64,000 nt of DNA. Origin: an uncultured Acidimicrobiaceae bacterium (lineage in GTDB: Bacteria > Actinomycetota > Acidimicrobiia > Spongiisociales > SHLN01). Of the stretch, positions 17,089 to 26,099 are shown piece by piece (the first letter of the stretch is position 1; each line of letters opens with the position of its first letter). The notes under the pieces are model-generated. The model worked only from the letters and a program-made list of their open reading frames with translations, was not told the origin of the DNA and did no database searches. The stretch lies in NCBI GenBank assembly GCA_947259275.1, contig CAMYMH010000030.1, positions 21,150 to 85,149 on the forward strand, given 5' to 3'. The position numbers and the translations under genes were made by a program.

Positions 17089-18873
17089 TCACACCAGCGC
17101 TCCGATCTTGGGGACGCCAACACCGGTCCACACCGACATCGACAGGGCGTCCGGTGGGCAGCGCTCAATACACAATCCGCAGCGGATGCAGGCCCGCTCG
17201 TCGAGCAACAGCGTGGTGCTGCCCACCGGTCCCCCGGCTTCTTCGGACGGCACCAGTGAGATGAGATCGAGCGGACAGACGTCGGCACACAGAGCACAAA
17301 GCACGCACTTGTTCACGTCGAGGCTGATGTTGGCGAAGCAGCGCAGGCAGCGGGCTGCCTCGCAGCGGGCTTGCTTCTCGGTAAAGCCCATCTCCACCTC
17401 GGCCAGGCCCACCCGTCGTTCGGTCGGGAGGGTAGGAACCTCTTGCCGGTCTTCGCGATCGTAGGTGTCGGTGAGACGATGGAACTGTTGGAGCTCGACC
17501 AGCTCCCCTTTCGCATCGGCTGCGCGCTCGCCGGTGAACTTCTCATGGATCTCGCCCGCCGCCCGGCGCCCATCCGCGATCGCCTGAATCAGGGTGCGGG
17601 GCCCGAAGGCGGCGTCGCCACCGGCCCACACCATGTCGAGCGAGGTGCCGAGCTGGTCCCCGACCATGATGGTATTGCGGGGGGAGATGGCCGGGCCGTG
17701 CGGTCCGATCGCCTCGACATCGACCGCCTGGCCAATCGCCAGGATGACGGTGTCGGCTTCGTACACCTCCAGGTCATCGGGGTCGAAGGTGGGGGCAAAC
17801 CGTCCGTCTGCATCGAACACCGATGTGACCCCAATCGTCTCGAGACCGACTACTTTGCCGTTCTCAGCCAGGATTCGAGCCGGGCCCCGCCGGTTGATGA
17901 ACTCGATTTCTTCTTCGGCTGCCTCCTGCAACTCGAACGGTGAGGCCGGCATCTCCTCGGCCGACTCCAGCGAGATTACGGTCACCTGGGCGGCTCCTGC
18001 CCGGGTGGCGGTGCGGGCGGCGTCGAGCGCCTCGGTCATGCCGGCTCGACCCTCGGCTTCGATCTCGGCGTCGGTCATCGTCGCCGCCTCATAGTCGGCC
18101 CGCCGCAAAGCGGTCCGAGCCGCGTCCATGGCGACGTCGCCGCCCCCGATCACGATGACCCGGTCACCGACTTCCACTTCGTACCCCTGGTTGGCGTTGA
18201 TCAGGAACTCAATCGCTTTGAGAACGCCGTCGGACTCGTGACCCTCGATGTCGAGCCCCCGTCCCAGCGTCGCCCCGATGGCGATGAACAACGCGTCGTG
18301 GCGTGCCATCAGCTCGGCAAACGAGACATCCTCTCCCAGCTTGGTGTTGAGGTGCACATCGACCCCAAGATCGACGATCGCCTGCAGCTCCGCCTCGAGG
18401 AGATCACGGTCAAGCCGGTACTCGGGGATTCCCAGCTTCATCATCCCGCCGAGTTGGGAGGTCGCTTCGTAGACGGTGATCCGGTAGCCGTGCCGGCGCA
18501 GGTCGTGGGCGCAGGCCATGCCCGCCGGTCCACCTCCGATCACGCCAATGCTCTCGGGCCGGTCCGGCCCGGTGGGGGCCGCCACCTGCCGCCAAGCCTC
18601 GCCGGCGCCGGCTTCGACGCCGTACTTCTCGGTGACGAATCGTTTGAGCGCCCGGATGGCGATGGGCGAATCGATTTCACCGCGTCGGCAGGCGTCCTCG
18701 CAGGGAGCGGCGCAGACCCGCCCGCACGCCGAGGCGAACGGGTTTGGCAGCCGGGCGGTCAGATAGGCGGTGAGGTCATCCCCGTCTGCGATCGCCGCCA
18801 CATATGCGCCGGCATTGGTGTGCACCGGACAAGCCGCCAGGCAGGGGATGTTCTCGTCGTAGAACTGGAGCAC
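17089..18873 (-). CDS. FAD-dependent oxidoreductase (glutamate synthase small subunit-like) with C-terminal 2x[4Fe-4S] ferredoxin domain
   Basis: N-terminal GltD-like Cys motif; GGGPAGMACAHDL and VIGGGDVAMDAART; C-terminal CVLCALCADVC...CIRCGLCIERC. Confidence 0.88.
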   Translation of the reverse strand: MLQFYDENIPCLAACPVHTNAGAYVAAIADGDDLTAYLTARLPNPFASACGRVCAAPCEDACRRGEIDSPIAIRALKRFVTEKYGVEAGAGEAWRQVAAPTGPDRPESIGVIGGGPAGMACAHDLRRHGYRITVYEATSQLGGMMKLGIPEYRLDRDLLEAELQAIVDLGVDVHLNTKLGEDVSFAELMARHDALFIAIGATLGRGLDIEGHESDGVLKAIEFLINANQGYEVEVGDRVIVIGGGDVAMDAARTALRRADYEAATMTDAEIEAEGRAGMTEALDAARTATRAGAAQVTVISLESAEEMPASPFELQEAAEEEIEFINRRGPARILAENGKVVGLETIGVTSVFDADGRFAPTFDPDDLEVYEADTVILAIGQAVDVEAIGPHGPAISPRNTIMVGDQLGTSLDMVWAGGDAAFGPRTLIQAIADGRRAAGEIHEKFTGERAADAKGELVELQQFHRLTDTYDREDRQEVPTLPTERRVGLAEVEMGFTEKQARCEAARCLRCFANISLDVNKCVLCALCADVCPLDLISLVPSEEAGGPVGSTTLLLDERACIRCGLCIERCPPDALSMSVWTGVGVPKIGALV

Positions 18874-19686
18874 TCAGATCACCCGGTTTCGCTGCAGGCG
18901 GCGCAGGCCCCACATGCCGACACCGAGTGCGACCGCCCAGACCCCGGTCGCGATGAGGCTGCGGATGGTGTCCCACTGGTCGGCGGAGATGGAGTCCCCA
19001 CTAAACGACGGAGGCGACGCAAGCGCGCCCGACTCGACAACCTCCGAGGGAATGAACACGGTCGCAATGGTGAAGTAGAGAACGATGACGGATGCCTTGA
19101 GCCAGGTCTGCCATCGAGTCGAGGTCCAGCCCTCTCCGCTCGCCAGAACCTTGGGACCGAGGATGATGACGATCCCGATGCCGACCAGGCCGACCAGGAA
19201 CGCCAGCCCGTAGGTGAATAGGGGATTGGAATCGTCGGCCGGAGGCGGCGTGTCACTCGCGTCGGTGGGAGGGGGCTCTGGCTCCGCCGGTGGGGGGGTC
19301 GTTCCCAGACCCTCCTGGAGATAGACGATGAGGGCGGTGACCTGATCGTCTTCTAACAGGGCGAAGTTGAACATGATCTCGTTATAGATCTCGCCCAGCA
19401 CCTCGATCTCGCCCGACAACCCGTTCAGCACGACATCGCGCACATACTCGTCGTCATTCACGGCGGGATTCCCCAGCAGCGGAGGGAACACACCGGGTAC
19501 TCCGCTGCCGTCTGTCTCGTGGCAGGCCGCACAGTTGGCGTCGTAGACGAGCCTGCCCTCGGCGATGAGCCGGTCGGTGTCCGAATCCTGCTGAGCGAGG
19601 GCAGACCCGCAGGCGGCGGCGGTGAGGAGGGAGAAGAGGAGAACGAGCCAGGCTGCCCGACCGATGAGGCGCGCGCTCGGCGCCAT
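18874..19686 (-). CDS. Cytochrome c domain membrane protein
   Basis: CAACH haem motif, N-terminal signal, two TM segments; adjacent to the bc cluster. Confidence 0.85.
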   Translation of the reverse strand: MAPSARLIGRAAWLVLLFSLLTAAACGSALAQQDSDTDRLIAEGRLVYDANCAACHETDGSGVPGVFPPLLGNPAVNDDEYVRDVVLNGLSGEIEVLGEIYNEIMFNFALLEDDQVTALIVYLQEGLGTTPPPAEPEPPPTDASDTPPPADDSNPLFTYGLAFLVGLVGIGIVIILGPKVLASGEGWTSTRWQTWLKASVIVLYFTIATVFIPSEVVESGALASPPSFSGDSISADQWDTIRSLIATGVWAVALGVGMWGLRRLQRNRVI

Positions 19687-19785
19687 CCCATCCTTCCTTT
19701 CGTGTTTCGTCCCTGCCACGCTAGTGATTCAATCCGCCGCCCGAGCGATAGCCGGGACGGAACTGGAGACGGCGGGATGCACGAC

Positions 19786-21372
19786 CTACTCCCTCAGCCC
19801 TCGCCGGATGAGCAGCGGCCAGGTAAGCAAAGCGCTCAGGGTCACCAGCACCAGCGCGGTCACGCCGACCTCGGCGAAGAACCCATCCTCGGCGGCGCTC
19901 CAGATGCTGGTCGCCAGGGTTTCGAATCCGATCGGGGCCAGGATGAGAGTCGCCGGCAGTTCCTTGAGAGTGGAGAGCAGCACCAGGCCGGCCCCGGCCA
20001 GCAGGCCCGGTGTCATCAGGGGCAGCTCGACGGTCAGAAACCTTCGGCGGGCTCCGGCGCCAAGGGTTCTGGCGGCTTCGTCGAACCGGGACGGAATTCC
20101 AGTAATGGCGGCCTGGGCCGGCCCGAGTGCCTGGGCGCCGAAGTGGAGCACGTACCCGAGAATCAGCAGCGGGAGCGTCTGATAGAACGCTCCCAGCAGC
20201 CCGGGCGCCCGGATGGCCCAGAAGGCAAGCGAGATCGCTACCACCAGGCCCGGCAGCGCGAACACCGATGTGACCGCTGCCCCCGCCGACTCAGTGATCC
20301 ACGATCGGCGCCGCACCGAGGCGTAGGCGACGGGGATCGTAACCACGACGGCCGCAGCCGCCGCCAGGGTGGCAGCTGCCGCCGAGCTCAGGGTCGGTTC
20401 GAGGAGGAAACCGAGCGAGTCTCCGAGGCCGGAATAGCCAACCCCGACGGTGCTCGAGCCTCGCACCACCCAGAAGGCGAACACCAGCAAGGGGGTGGCC
20501 AGTGCCAGTCCGAGGACGACTCCGGCCAGTCCGAGCGCCGGACCCTTCGCCCGGCCGAGTCGGTAGCGGACCTGGCGGGTGCCAAGCACGGCAACCGGCC
20601 GGCGACGAGCCGCCGCCGAGCGGTCGACTGCTGCCACCAGCAGCGCGATGAGGGCAAGGACCAGCCCGAGGGTCAGCGAGGTGGCGCGATCCGATAGCTG
20701 CGAGGAGAAGATGACGCGGGTGATGGTGTCGAAGCGCATCAGCGAAACGGCACCGAAATCGCTGAGACCGTAGAGAAACACCAGCAGGGTCCCTGCCACG
20801 ATGGCATCCCGTGCCTGTGGCATGACCACATTCCGGACCGCCTGCCACGACGTGTCTCCGAGCAGGCGGGCTGCATCCTCGAGCGAGGCCGCGGTGGTCG
20901 ACAACCTGGCGAGCACCGGCAGATACACGTAGGGGTACGTCAGCAAGGTGAGCACTGCCAGCGCCCCCCAGAATCCTTGCACCCGGGGCACGAACTCGAC
21001 CAGTCCCCCGGGGCCGAATGCCGCCAACACGGCGGTGGCACCCACGAAGGACGGGATGACCAGCGGCAGGGCCAGCGCCCATCGCCACACCGACCTGCCC
21101 GGTAGGTTGGTCCTGGCTACCAGCAGGGCAAGCGTGGTCCCGATGACTGCCGACAGGGCGGCGGTAGACCCGGCAATGAGAAGCGAATTGAGGAGGGGCC
21201 GCAGGGTTGTCGAGCTGACCAGGATGCTTCGGAAGTCACTGCCGAGCGTGACGGTGCGAATCAGCAGATAGCCGACGGGAAACAGGAACAGCAGCCCGAC
21301 CGTGCCGGCGAGGACGGCCGGCCGCCGTCCGCGGCCGGGCGCCTCAGGGGGCTTCGAGCCCGCTCGCATCAA
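19786..21372 (-). CDS. Iron-type ABC transporter permease (FbpB/ThiP-like, two-domain)
   Basis: Two BPD_transp_1-type halves (EDAARLLGDTSWQAVRNVVMPQARDAI; DEAARTLGAGARRRFLTVELPLMTPG). Confidence 0.9.
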   Translation of the reverse strand: MMRAGSKPPEAPGRGRRPAVLAGTVGLLFLFPVGYLLIRTVTLGSDFRSILVSSTTLRPLLNSLLIAGSTAALSAVIGTTLALLVARTNLPGRSVWRWALALPLVIPSFVGATAVLAAFGPGGLVEFVPRVQGFWGALAVLTLLTYPYVYLPVLARLSTTAASLEDAARLLGDTSWQAVRNVVMPQARDAIVAGTLLVFLYGLSDFGAVSLMRFDTITRVIFSSQLSDRATSLTLGLVLALIALLVAAVDRSAAARRRPVAVLGTRQVRYRLGRAKGPALGLAGVVLGLALATPLLVFAFWVVRGSSTVGVGYSGLGDSLGFLLEPTLSSAAAATLAAAAAVVVTIPVAYASVRRRSWITESAGAAVTSVFALPGLVVAISLAFWAIRAPGLLGAFYQTLPLLILGYVLHFGAQALGPAQAAITGIPSRFDEAARTLGAGARRRFLTVELPLMTPGLLAGAGLVLLSTLKELPATLILAPIGFETLATSIWSAAEDGFFAEVGVTALVLVTLSALLTWPLLIRRGLRE

Positions 21373-22363
21373 TCAATTCCTTGGTGCGCCCGAGGCCACC
21401 ACCGAGCCGGTCGAAGTCGTAGGTCGCCACGTTGAGGGTGCCGAGGGCAGGAAGCGCACTGGAAGCAGCCACCCCCGAGGCGAGTGGGTATTCCAGGGTT
21501 TCCTGGCTGTAGAACGTCTGGGCCGCCTCTCCGAGCATGAACCCGATCAGCTCCCGGGCGAGGTCGACGTCGTCACTGCTGTCGAGCACGCCGGCAGCGG
21601 TAGCGATCAGGAGCGAGCCAATATCACCGTCCGGGAAGTAGTAGTTCTCGGATGGCGCACCCGGGTCCTCAGCCCGTACCCGCTGGTTGTAGTAATGGTT
21701 GACCAGCCCGAACCGTACCTCGCCACGGCCGACCGCTTGCACGATGGCGGTGTTGTTGACGTAGGTCTGGGCGTTGTTGGCCTCGAGGGCTTCCAGCCAG
21801 GCCAGGGTGGCTTGGTCCCCGTGCAGCTCGCGCATCGCTGTCACGAAATCCTGAAAGGATCCGTTGGCCGGCGCCACGCCTACTTGACCCTCGAACTCCG
21901 GAGCGGTGAGGTCGAATATCGAGCTTGGGAGGGAGCTGGCATCAACCAGGTCGGTGTTGTATACGAGCACCCTTACCCGTCCCGAGAGGCCTACCCAGAG
22001 CCCGCCCGTATTTCGGAAGTCAGGCTCAACCAGCTCGAGCACCGAGGATCCCAGCGGGACCAGGCGGTCGGCCTCGGCCAGGAACCCGATCGCCCCCGGG
22101 CTCTGTGAGATGAACACGTCGGCCGGGCTCCGTTCGCCCTCCTCAGTGATGAGTAGGGCGAGCTCGTCGGAGCTGCCGTACTTGACGGCCACCGAAATGC
22201 CGGTTTCCTCGGTGAAGTCCTCGAGGAGCGGGCCGATGAGGTTTTCGGTGCGGCCCGAGTACACCGTGATCGACTGGTCACCGGTGTCGCACCCTCCGAG
22301 CAGCAGTGCCCATGCGACTCCGAGGACCATTGTGCTTCGAAATATGGTTCCTTGGTGAGTCAT
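21344..22363 (-). CDS. Iron(III)-type ABC transporter substrate-binding protein
   Basis: Lipoprotein signal; ITVYSGRTENLIGPLLEDFTEETGI and PADVFISQSPGAIGFL. Confidence 0.9.
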   Translation of the reverse strand: MTHQGTIFRSTMVLGVAWALLLGGCDTGDQSITVYSGRTENLIGPLLEDFTEETGISVAVKYGSSDELALLITEEGERSPADVFISQSPGAIGFLAEADRLVPLGSSVLELVEPDFRNTGGLWVGLSGRVRVLVYNTDLVDASSLPSSIFDLTAPEFEGQVGVAPANGSFQDFVTAMRELHGDQATLAWLEALEANNAQTYVNNTAIVQAVGRGEVRFGLVNHYYNQRVRAEDPGAPSENYYFPDGDIGSLLIATAAGVLDSSDDVDLARELIGFMLGEAAQTFYSQETLEYPLASGVAASSALPALGTLNVATYDFDRLGGGLGRTKELIDASGLEAP

Positions 22364-22413
22364 GAATCAGAGGCTAATGGAGGAAGTGCCGATTCGTAAA
22401 CCCCACCCTACGA

Positions 22414-22436
22414 TTATTAGGGGGCTCACCTAATAA
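22414..22436. promoter_or_regulatory. Candidate DtxR/IdeR-type operator upstream of the substrate-binding protein gene
   Basis: TTATTAGG-N7-CCTAATAA, perfect 8-bp inverted repeat about 50 bp upstream of the 22363 start. Confidence 0.55.
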
Positions 22437-22439
22437 AGG

Positions 22440-23489
22440 CTAATGGGCCTGCGAGGGCATTCTTTCCGGCTGGTCGGCCTCGGAAAACGCCACGACCTCG
22501 GGGCCCGAATAGGTGAGAGAAACCCGGTCGCCGGGTCGGAAGCGGGGAGCGGCAATCCCCCGCACCTGAACGCAAGTTGCCTCGAACTGGACTGCGTAGG
22601 ACGTGTCGTGACCGTAGAACTCCACGTTGGCAACCCGGCCGTCGTCGCCGTTCCCGATCAGCAGGTGCTCGGGGCGAATCGCCACCCGACAGGCGCCCCA
22701 GGCGGGCTCCGAGAGCCGAATCTCGCCGAACATGGTGGAAGCGGTTTCGCCGCCGGCGACGGCATCGACGAGGTTGGCTTCGCCGACAAAGGTTGCCAAC
22801 CACGAAGAAGACGGGCGTTCGTAGACCTCGGTCGGCGTTCCCTGCTGAAGGATGTGGCCCGCCCGCATGACCGCGACCTGGTCGCCGACCACGAAGGCCT
22901 CTTCCTGGTCGTGGGTGACGAACACCGCCGTCATGCCAACCTCGCGCATGAGGCCGGCTACCTCGCTGCGCAGTTTCACTCGCAGCTCGGTATCGAGGTT
23001 GGAAAACGGCTCATCCAGCAGCAAGACCCGGGGCCGGGGTGCCAGGGCGCGAGCCACCGCGACTCGTTGCGCCTGTCCGCCGGAGAGATCCTGCGGATAC
23101 CGGTCCGCCAGTTCGGCCAGCCCAACCAGGTCGAGTGCTTCACGGGCGCGCCCGGCCGCCTCATCTTCCGAGCTGAGGCCGTAAGCGACGTTCTTCTCGA
23201 CGGTGAGGTGCGGGAACAGCGCCCAATCTTGAAACACCATGCCGACCCGGCGCCGCTCCGGAGCCACGTGTACACCGGGACCCGTCAGCGTCTCGCCGGC
23301 CAGGGTCACCGATCCGCCGTCGGCCGCCGTCAGGCCGGTCAGCAGACGGAGCAAAGTGGTCTTGCCACAGCCGCTGGGACCGAGCAGCGCGATCGTCTCA
23401 CCCTCCACCACGGTGAAGGAGGCGTCATCGACGGCGAGTCGGCCGTCGAAGCGCTTCGTCAGATTGGCAGCGGCAAGGTAGGTATCCAT
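22440..23489 (-). CDS. Iron-type ABC transporter ATP-binding protein with TOBE-like C-terminus
   Basis: GPSGCGKTT, LSGGQAQRVAVARALA, VLLLDEPFSNLD. Confidence 0.92.
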   Translation of the reverse strand: MDTYLAAANLTKRFDGRLAVDDASFTVVEGETIALLGPSGCGKTTLLRLLTGLTAADGGSVTLAGETLTGPGVHVAPERRRVGMVFQDWALFPHLTVEKNVAYGLSSEDEAAGRAREALDLVGLAELADRYPQDLSGGQAQRVAVARALAPRPRVLLLDEPFSNLDTELRVKLRSEVAGLMREVGMTAVFVTHDQEEAFVVGDQVAVMRAGHILQQGTPTEVYERPSSSWLATFVGEANLVDAVAGGETASTMFGEIRLSEPAWGACRVAIRPEHLLIGNGDDGRVANVEFYGHDTSYAVQFEATCVQVRGIAAPRFRPGDRVSLTYSGPEVVAFSEADQPERMPSQAH

Positions 23490-23500
23490 CGATAAATCAG

Positions 23501-23532
23501 TTAGACCTAATCAATATTGTAGGGCGACCCTA
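23501..23532. promoter_or_regulatory. Candidate DtxR-type operator upstream of the ATPase gene
   Basis: TTAGACCTAA (23501-23510) and TAGGGCGACCCTA (23520-23532) palindromes in the dtxR-like/ATPase intergenic gap. Confidence 0.5.
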
Positions 23533-23554
23533 ATACCTTGACGGGAGGTTTGTG

Positions 23555-24244
23555 CTACCCGGTCACCGATACCAGCTTGGCGAGCGCCGACGATACGTGG
23601 ACCTGCGCTCGACCCGTGTCGAGCAGGCAGCCACCATCGTCGGACAAGGCCACCACGGTCACCGCCGCCCCGGGGGTGATCCCCTCGGCCTCGAGGAAGG
23701 AATGGGAGGCCGGATCTCCCCCGATGCGCACCACCTCTACCGAGCGGCCCACCAGCGACTCAGTCAGGGAGTGAAGCGCGATACCCCGTTCCGAATCGCC
23801 CTCATCGGTGGGAATCGGCTTTCCCTGCGGGCCGACACTCGGGTCGCCCAGGAAGCGGGAAAGTTGCTGGGCGACCTCGGTTGGGGTGATGTGCTCGAAC
23901 TCGCAGGCAACTGCGTCGGCAGCCCCCGGCGACAGCCCGAGATGATCGGCGAGGAACAGGGCCCACAGCCGACGGCGGCGCAGCACCGTCCTGGCAATCG
24001 CGGCTCCGGCCGGCGTCAGGTCGGCTCCCTTGTACGGCGTATATGTCACCAGCTCGCGCTCGGCCAGCTTCTTGACCATCTCGTTGGCCGAAACCCGGGA
24101 CACCTCGAGGGCTTTGGCGAGCTGCGGCACCGGAACCGGGCCCTCGTGGCCGTCCTCGGCCGCCATGGCGATGGTGATGAGGTACATCTGCTCGGCCTCG
24201 CTGGTTGAGGCGGTGCCGTCGGTTATCGGGTGAGCGGTTGCCAT
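23555..24244 (-). CDS. DtxR/MntR-family metal-dependent transcriptional regulator
   Basis: N-terminal winged HTH (ALEVSRVSANEMVKKLAERELVTYTPYKGADLTPAG), FEHITP metal-binding helix, C-terminal FeoA-like domain. Confidence 0.92.
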   Translation of the reverse strand: MATAHPITDGTASTSEAEQMYLITIAMAAEDGHEGPVPVPQLAKALEVSRVSANEMVKKLAERELVTYTPYKGADLTPAGAAIARTVLRRRRLWALFLADHLGLSPGAADAVACEFEHITPTEVAQQLSRFLGDPSVGPQGKPIPTDEGDSERGIALHSLTESLVGRSVEVVRIGGDPASHSFLEAEGITPGAAVTVVALSDDGGCLLDTGRAQVHVSSALAKLVSVTG

Positions 24245-24379
24245 CGGGTCACTCCTCGGCCGGTTCAGTGCGCCTGACCATACCCATCAAATCGCGGCTA
24301 AGCCCCGGATTGGGTGCGGCGCCGATCGCGCACCGATTGAGGACCAGCCTCGTCTCGCGGCGTCGCATAGCATTGTGCA

Positions 24380-25456
24380 ATGCCGAGAATCGAGCTGAGT
24401 GGTGTCTCCGGCCGGTACCGGGACGGTGTCGTCGGCCTCGAGCCTGCCGACCTCGTCATCGAGTCCGGCGAGCTGGTGGCGCTACTCGGCCCCTCGGGAT
24501 CGGGCAAGACCACCCTCATCCGGCTCGTTGCCGGCCTGGATCGTCCCGCCACCGGCATCATCACCTTCGACGGCGTCGACGTGACCGACGTGAAGGCGAG
24601 TTCCCGTGGGATCGGTCTGGTGGTTACCCAGGGAGGCTTGTACGAGCACATGACGTCGGAGGACAACATCCGGTTTCCGCTCAAGGTGACCGGCATCGAC
24701 GAGCCCGAGCAAACCGAGCGCACCGAAGCCGAGGCCAAACGGTTCGGCGTCCGGCGCCTACTGGGCCGCAAACCCCGGACTCTGTCGGCCGGAGAGCGGC
24801 AGCTGGTGGCCACCGGTCGGGCGACGGTGCGCGACACGCCCGTCCTGCTGTTCGACGAGGCTCTGGCCGGAGTCGACCCGCACTTGCGCCGGCTGATCCG
24901 GGCTGAGTTCCGCAAGCTGCACGACGGGACCCACACCATCGTCTACGCCACCAACGAGCAAGAAGAAGCGATGGTCCTGGCCGATCGCATCGTGGTGCTC
25001 GACCGAGGAGTGATCCAACAAGTCGGGACTCCGTTGACGGTCTACCACCAGCCGATCAATGTGTTCGTCGCCGAGTTCCTCGGGTCGCCGGGCATGAACA
25101 TCGTGCCCGCCGAGGCTGCCGGTGACCGGCTCCGCATGGGGTCGGACCACATCACGGGAGCTTCTCCCCCACCCGGGTCCGGCCCTTTCCTGGCCGGCAT
25201 TCGACCCGAGGATGTCCACCTGGCGCGGCCGGGAGATCCCTTCGAGCGCTGCCTTCACGCCCGGGTCACCGGTATCGAGATGCTCGGCTCGATTCGGGTG
25301 GCCCACGTCGCATTCGGTTCACCGGATTCGGGGGCGCTGGATTTCACGGTTCGGGTCCGTGATTCGCGCCCGCTGGTGGCCGGCGACACGGTCGAGCTGA
25401 CGCTGGCCGTTGACAAGATCATGTACTTCGATCGCGATACCGGCCTCCGCCTATGA
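24380..25456 (+). CDS. ABC transporter ATP-binding protein (carbohydrate-importer type, TOBE domain)
   Basis: GPSGSGKTT, LSAGERQLVATGRA, VLLFDEALAGVD. Confidence 0.88.
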   Translation: MPRIELSGVSGRYRDGVVGLEPADLVIESGELVALLGPSGSGKTTLIRLVAGLDRPATGIITFDGVDVTDVKASSRGIGLVVTQGGLYEHMTSEDNIRFPLKVTGIDEPEQTERTEAEAKRFGVRRLLGRKPRTLSAGERQLVATGRATVRDTPVLLFDEALAGVDPHLRRLIRAEFRKLHDGTHTIVYATNEQEEAMVLADRIVVLDRGVIQQVGTPLTVYHQPINVFVAEFLGSPGMNIVPAEAAGDRLRMGSDHITGASPPPGSGPFLAGIRPEDVHLARPGDPFERCLHARVTGIEMLGSIRVAHVAFGSPDSGALDFTVRVRDSRPLVAGDTVELTLAVDKIMYFDRDTGLRL

Positions 25457-25539
25457 TTTGACGAGCTACCTACCGCAGAGCACTGCCGTTCTGGCGGATG
25501 CCACTTCAGGAGCCCGTTTTTGGTGTCGATGGCATGCTT

Positions 25540-26079
25540 ATGAAGACGATCGCGTACCTCGTGGCCGCGATGTTGGTGCTCGCTGCCTGTGCCGAAGTCA
25601 CCGTTGAAACCACGACACTTTCCGGGGGCACGCTCACGCCGCCGGTGGAAAACCCCACCACGGCCGCGCTCGACGAGTTGGCTGCGGATGTCTGCACCGA
25701 GCACGCCTGGGTCGGCCTTCCCGAGACAACCTCATTCGACCAAGAAGCTGCTCCCCTCGGAGCGACCTCCGATGTCGTCCTGGCCGCCGTCCGCCGCCGG
25801 TGTCCCGACACTCTCTACCAGCCCCTCAGTCGGGCCGAGGTCGACTGGTGCGGCACCGGCACCAACTTCGGACAGAACTTCTTCATGGTCGTGGAGGCCG
25901 GGGTGGCGCTAGGAATCGAGAGTTTTACGGTCGTCGAGCCGGGTCTCATCGCCAAGGCGTCGGCTCGAGGCGAGCTGAGCGATTACGAGATCGAGCTGCT
26001 CACGGCCGAGCTGCAAACCATGTCCGAGTCGAGCCGGTTTGAGCGCGACTGGGCCGAGGCCTGTCGCTCGACGTTCTAG
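25540..26079 (+). CDS. Hypothetical lipoprotein
   Basis: MKTIAYLVAAMLVLAACAE lipoprotein signal. Confidence 0.7.
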   Translation: MKTIAYLVAAMLVLAACAEVTVETTTLSGGTLTPPVENPTTAALDELAADVCTEHAWVGLPETTSFDQEAAPLGATSDVVLAAVRRRCPDTLYQPLSRAEVDWCGTGTNFGQNFFMVVEAGVALGIESFTVVEPGLIAKASARGELSDYEIELLTAELQTMSESSRFERDWAEACRSTF

Positions 26080-26080
26080 G

Positions 26081-26098
26081 CACGGCTACCGCCGTGCG
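26081..26098. terminator. Hairpin between convergent genes, possible bidirectional terminator
   Basis: GCACGGC-TACC-GCCGTGC, 7-bp perfect stem between the stops at 26079 and 26100. Confidence 0.5.
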
Positions 26099-26099
26099 T

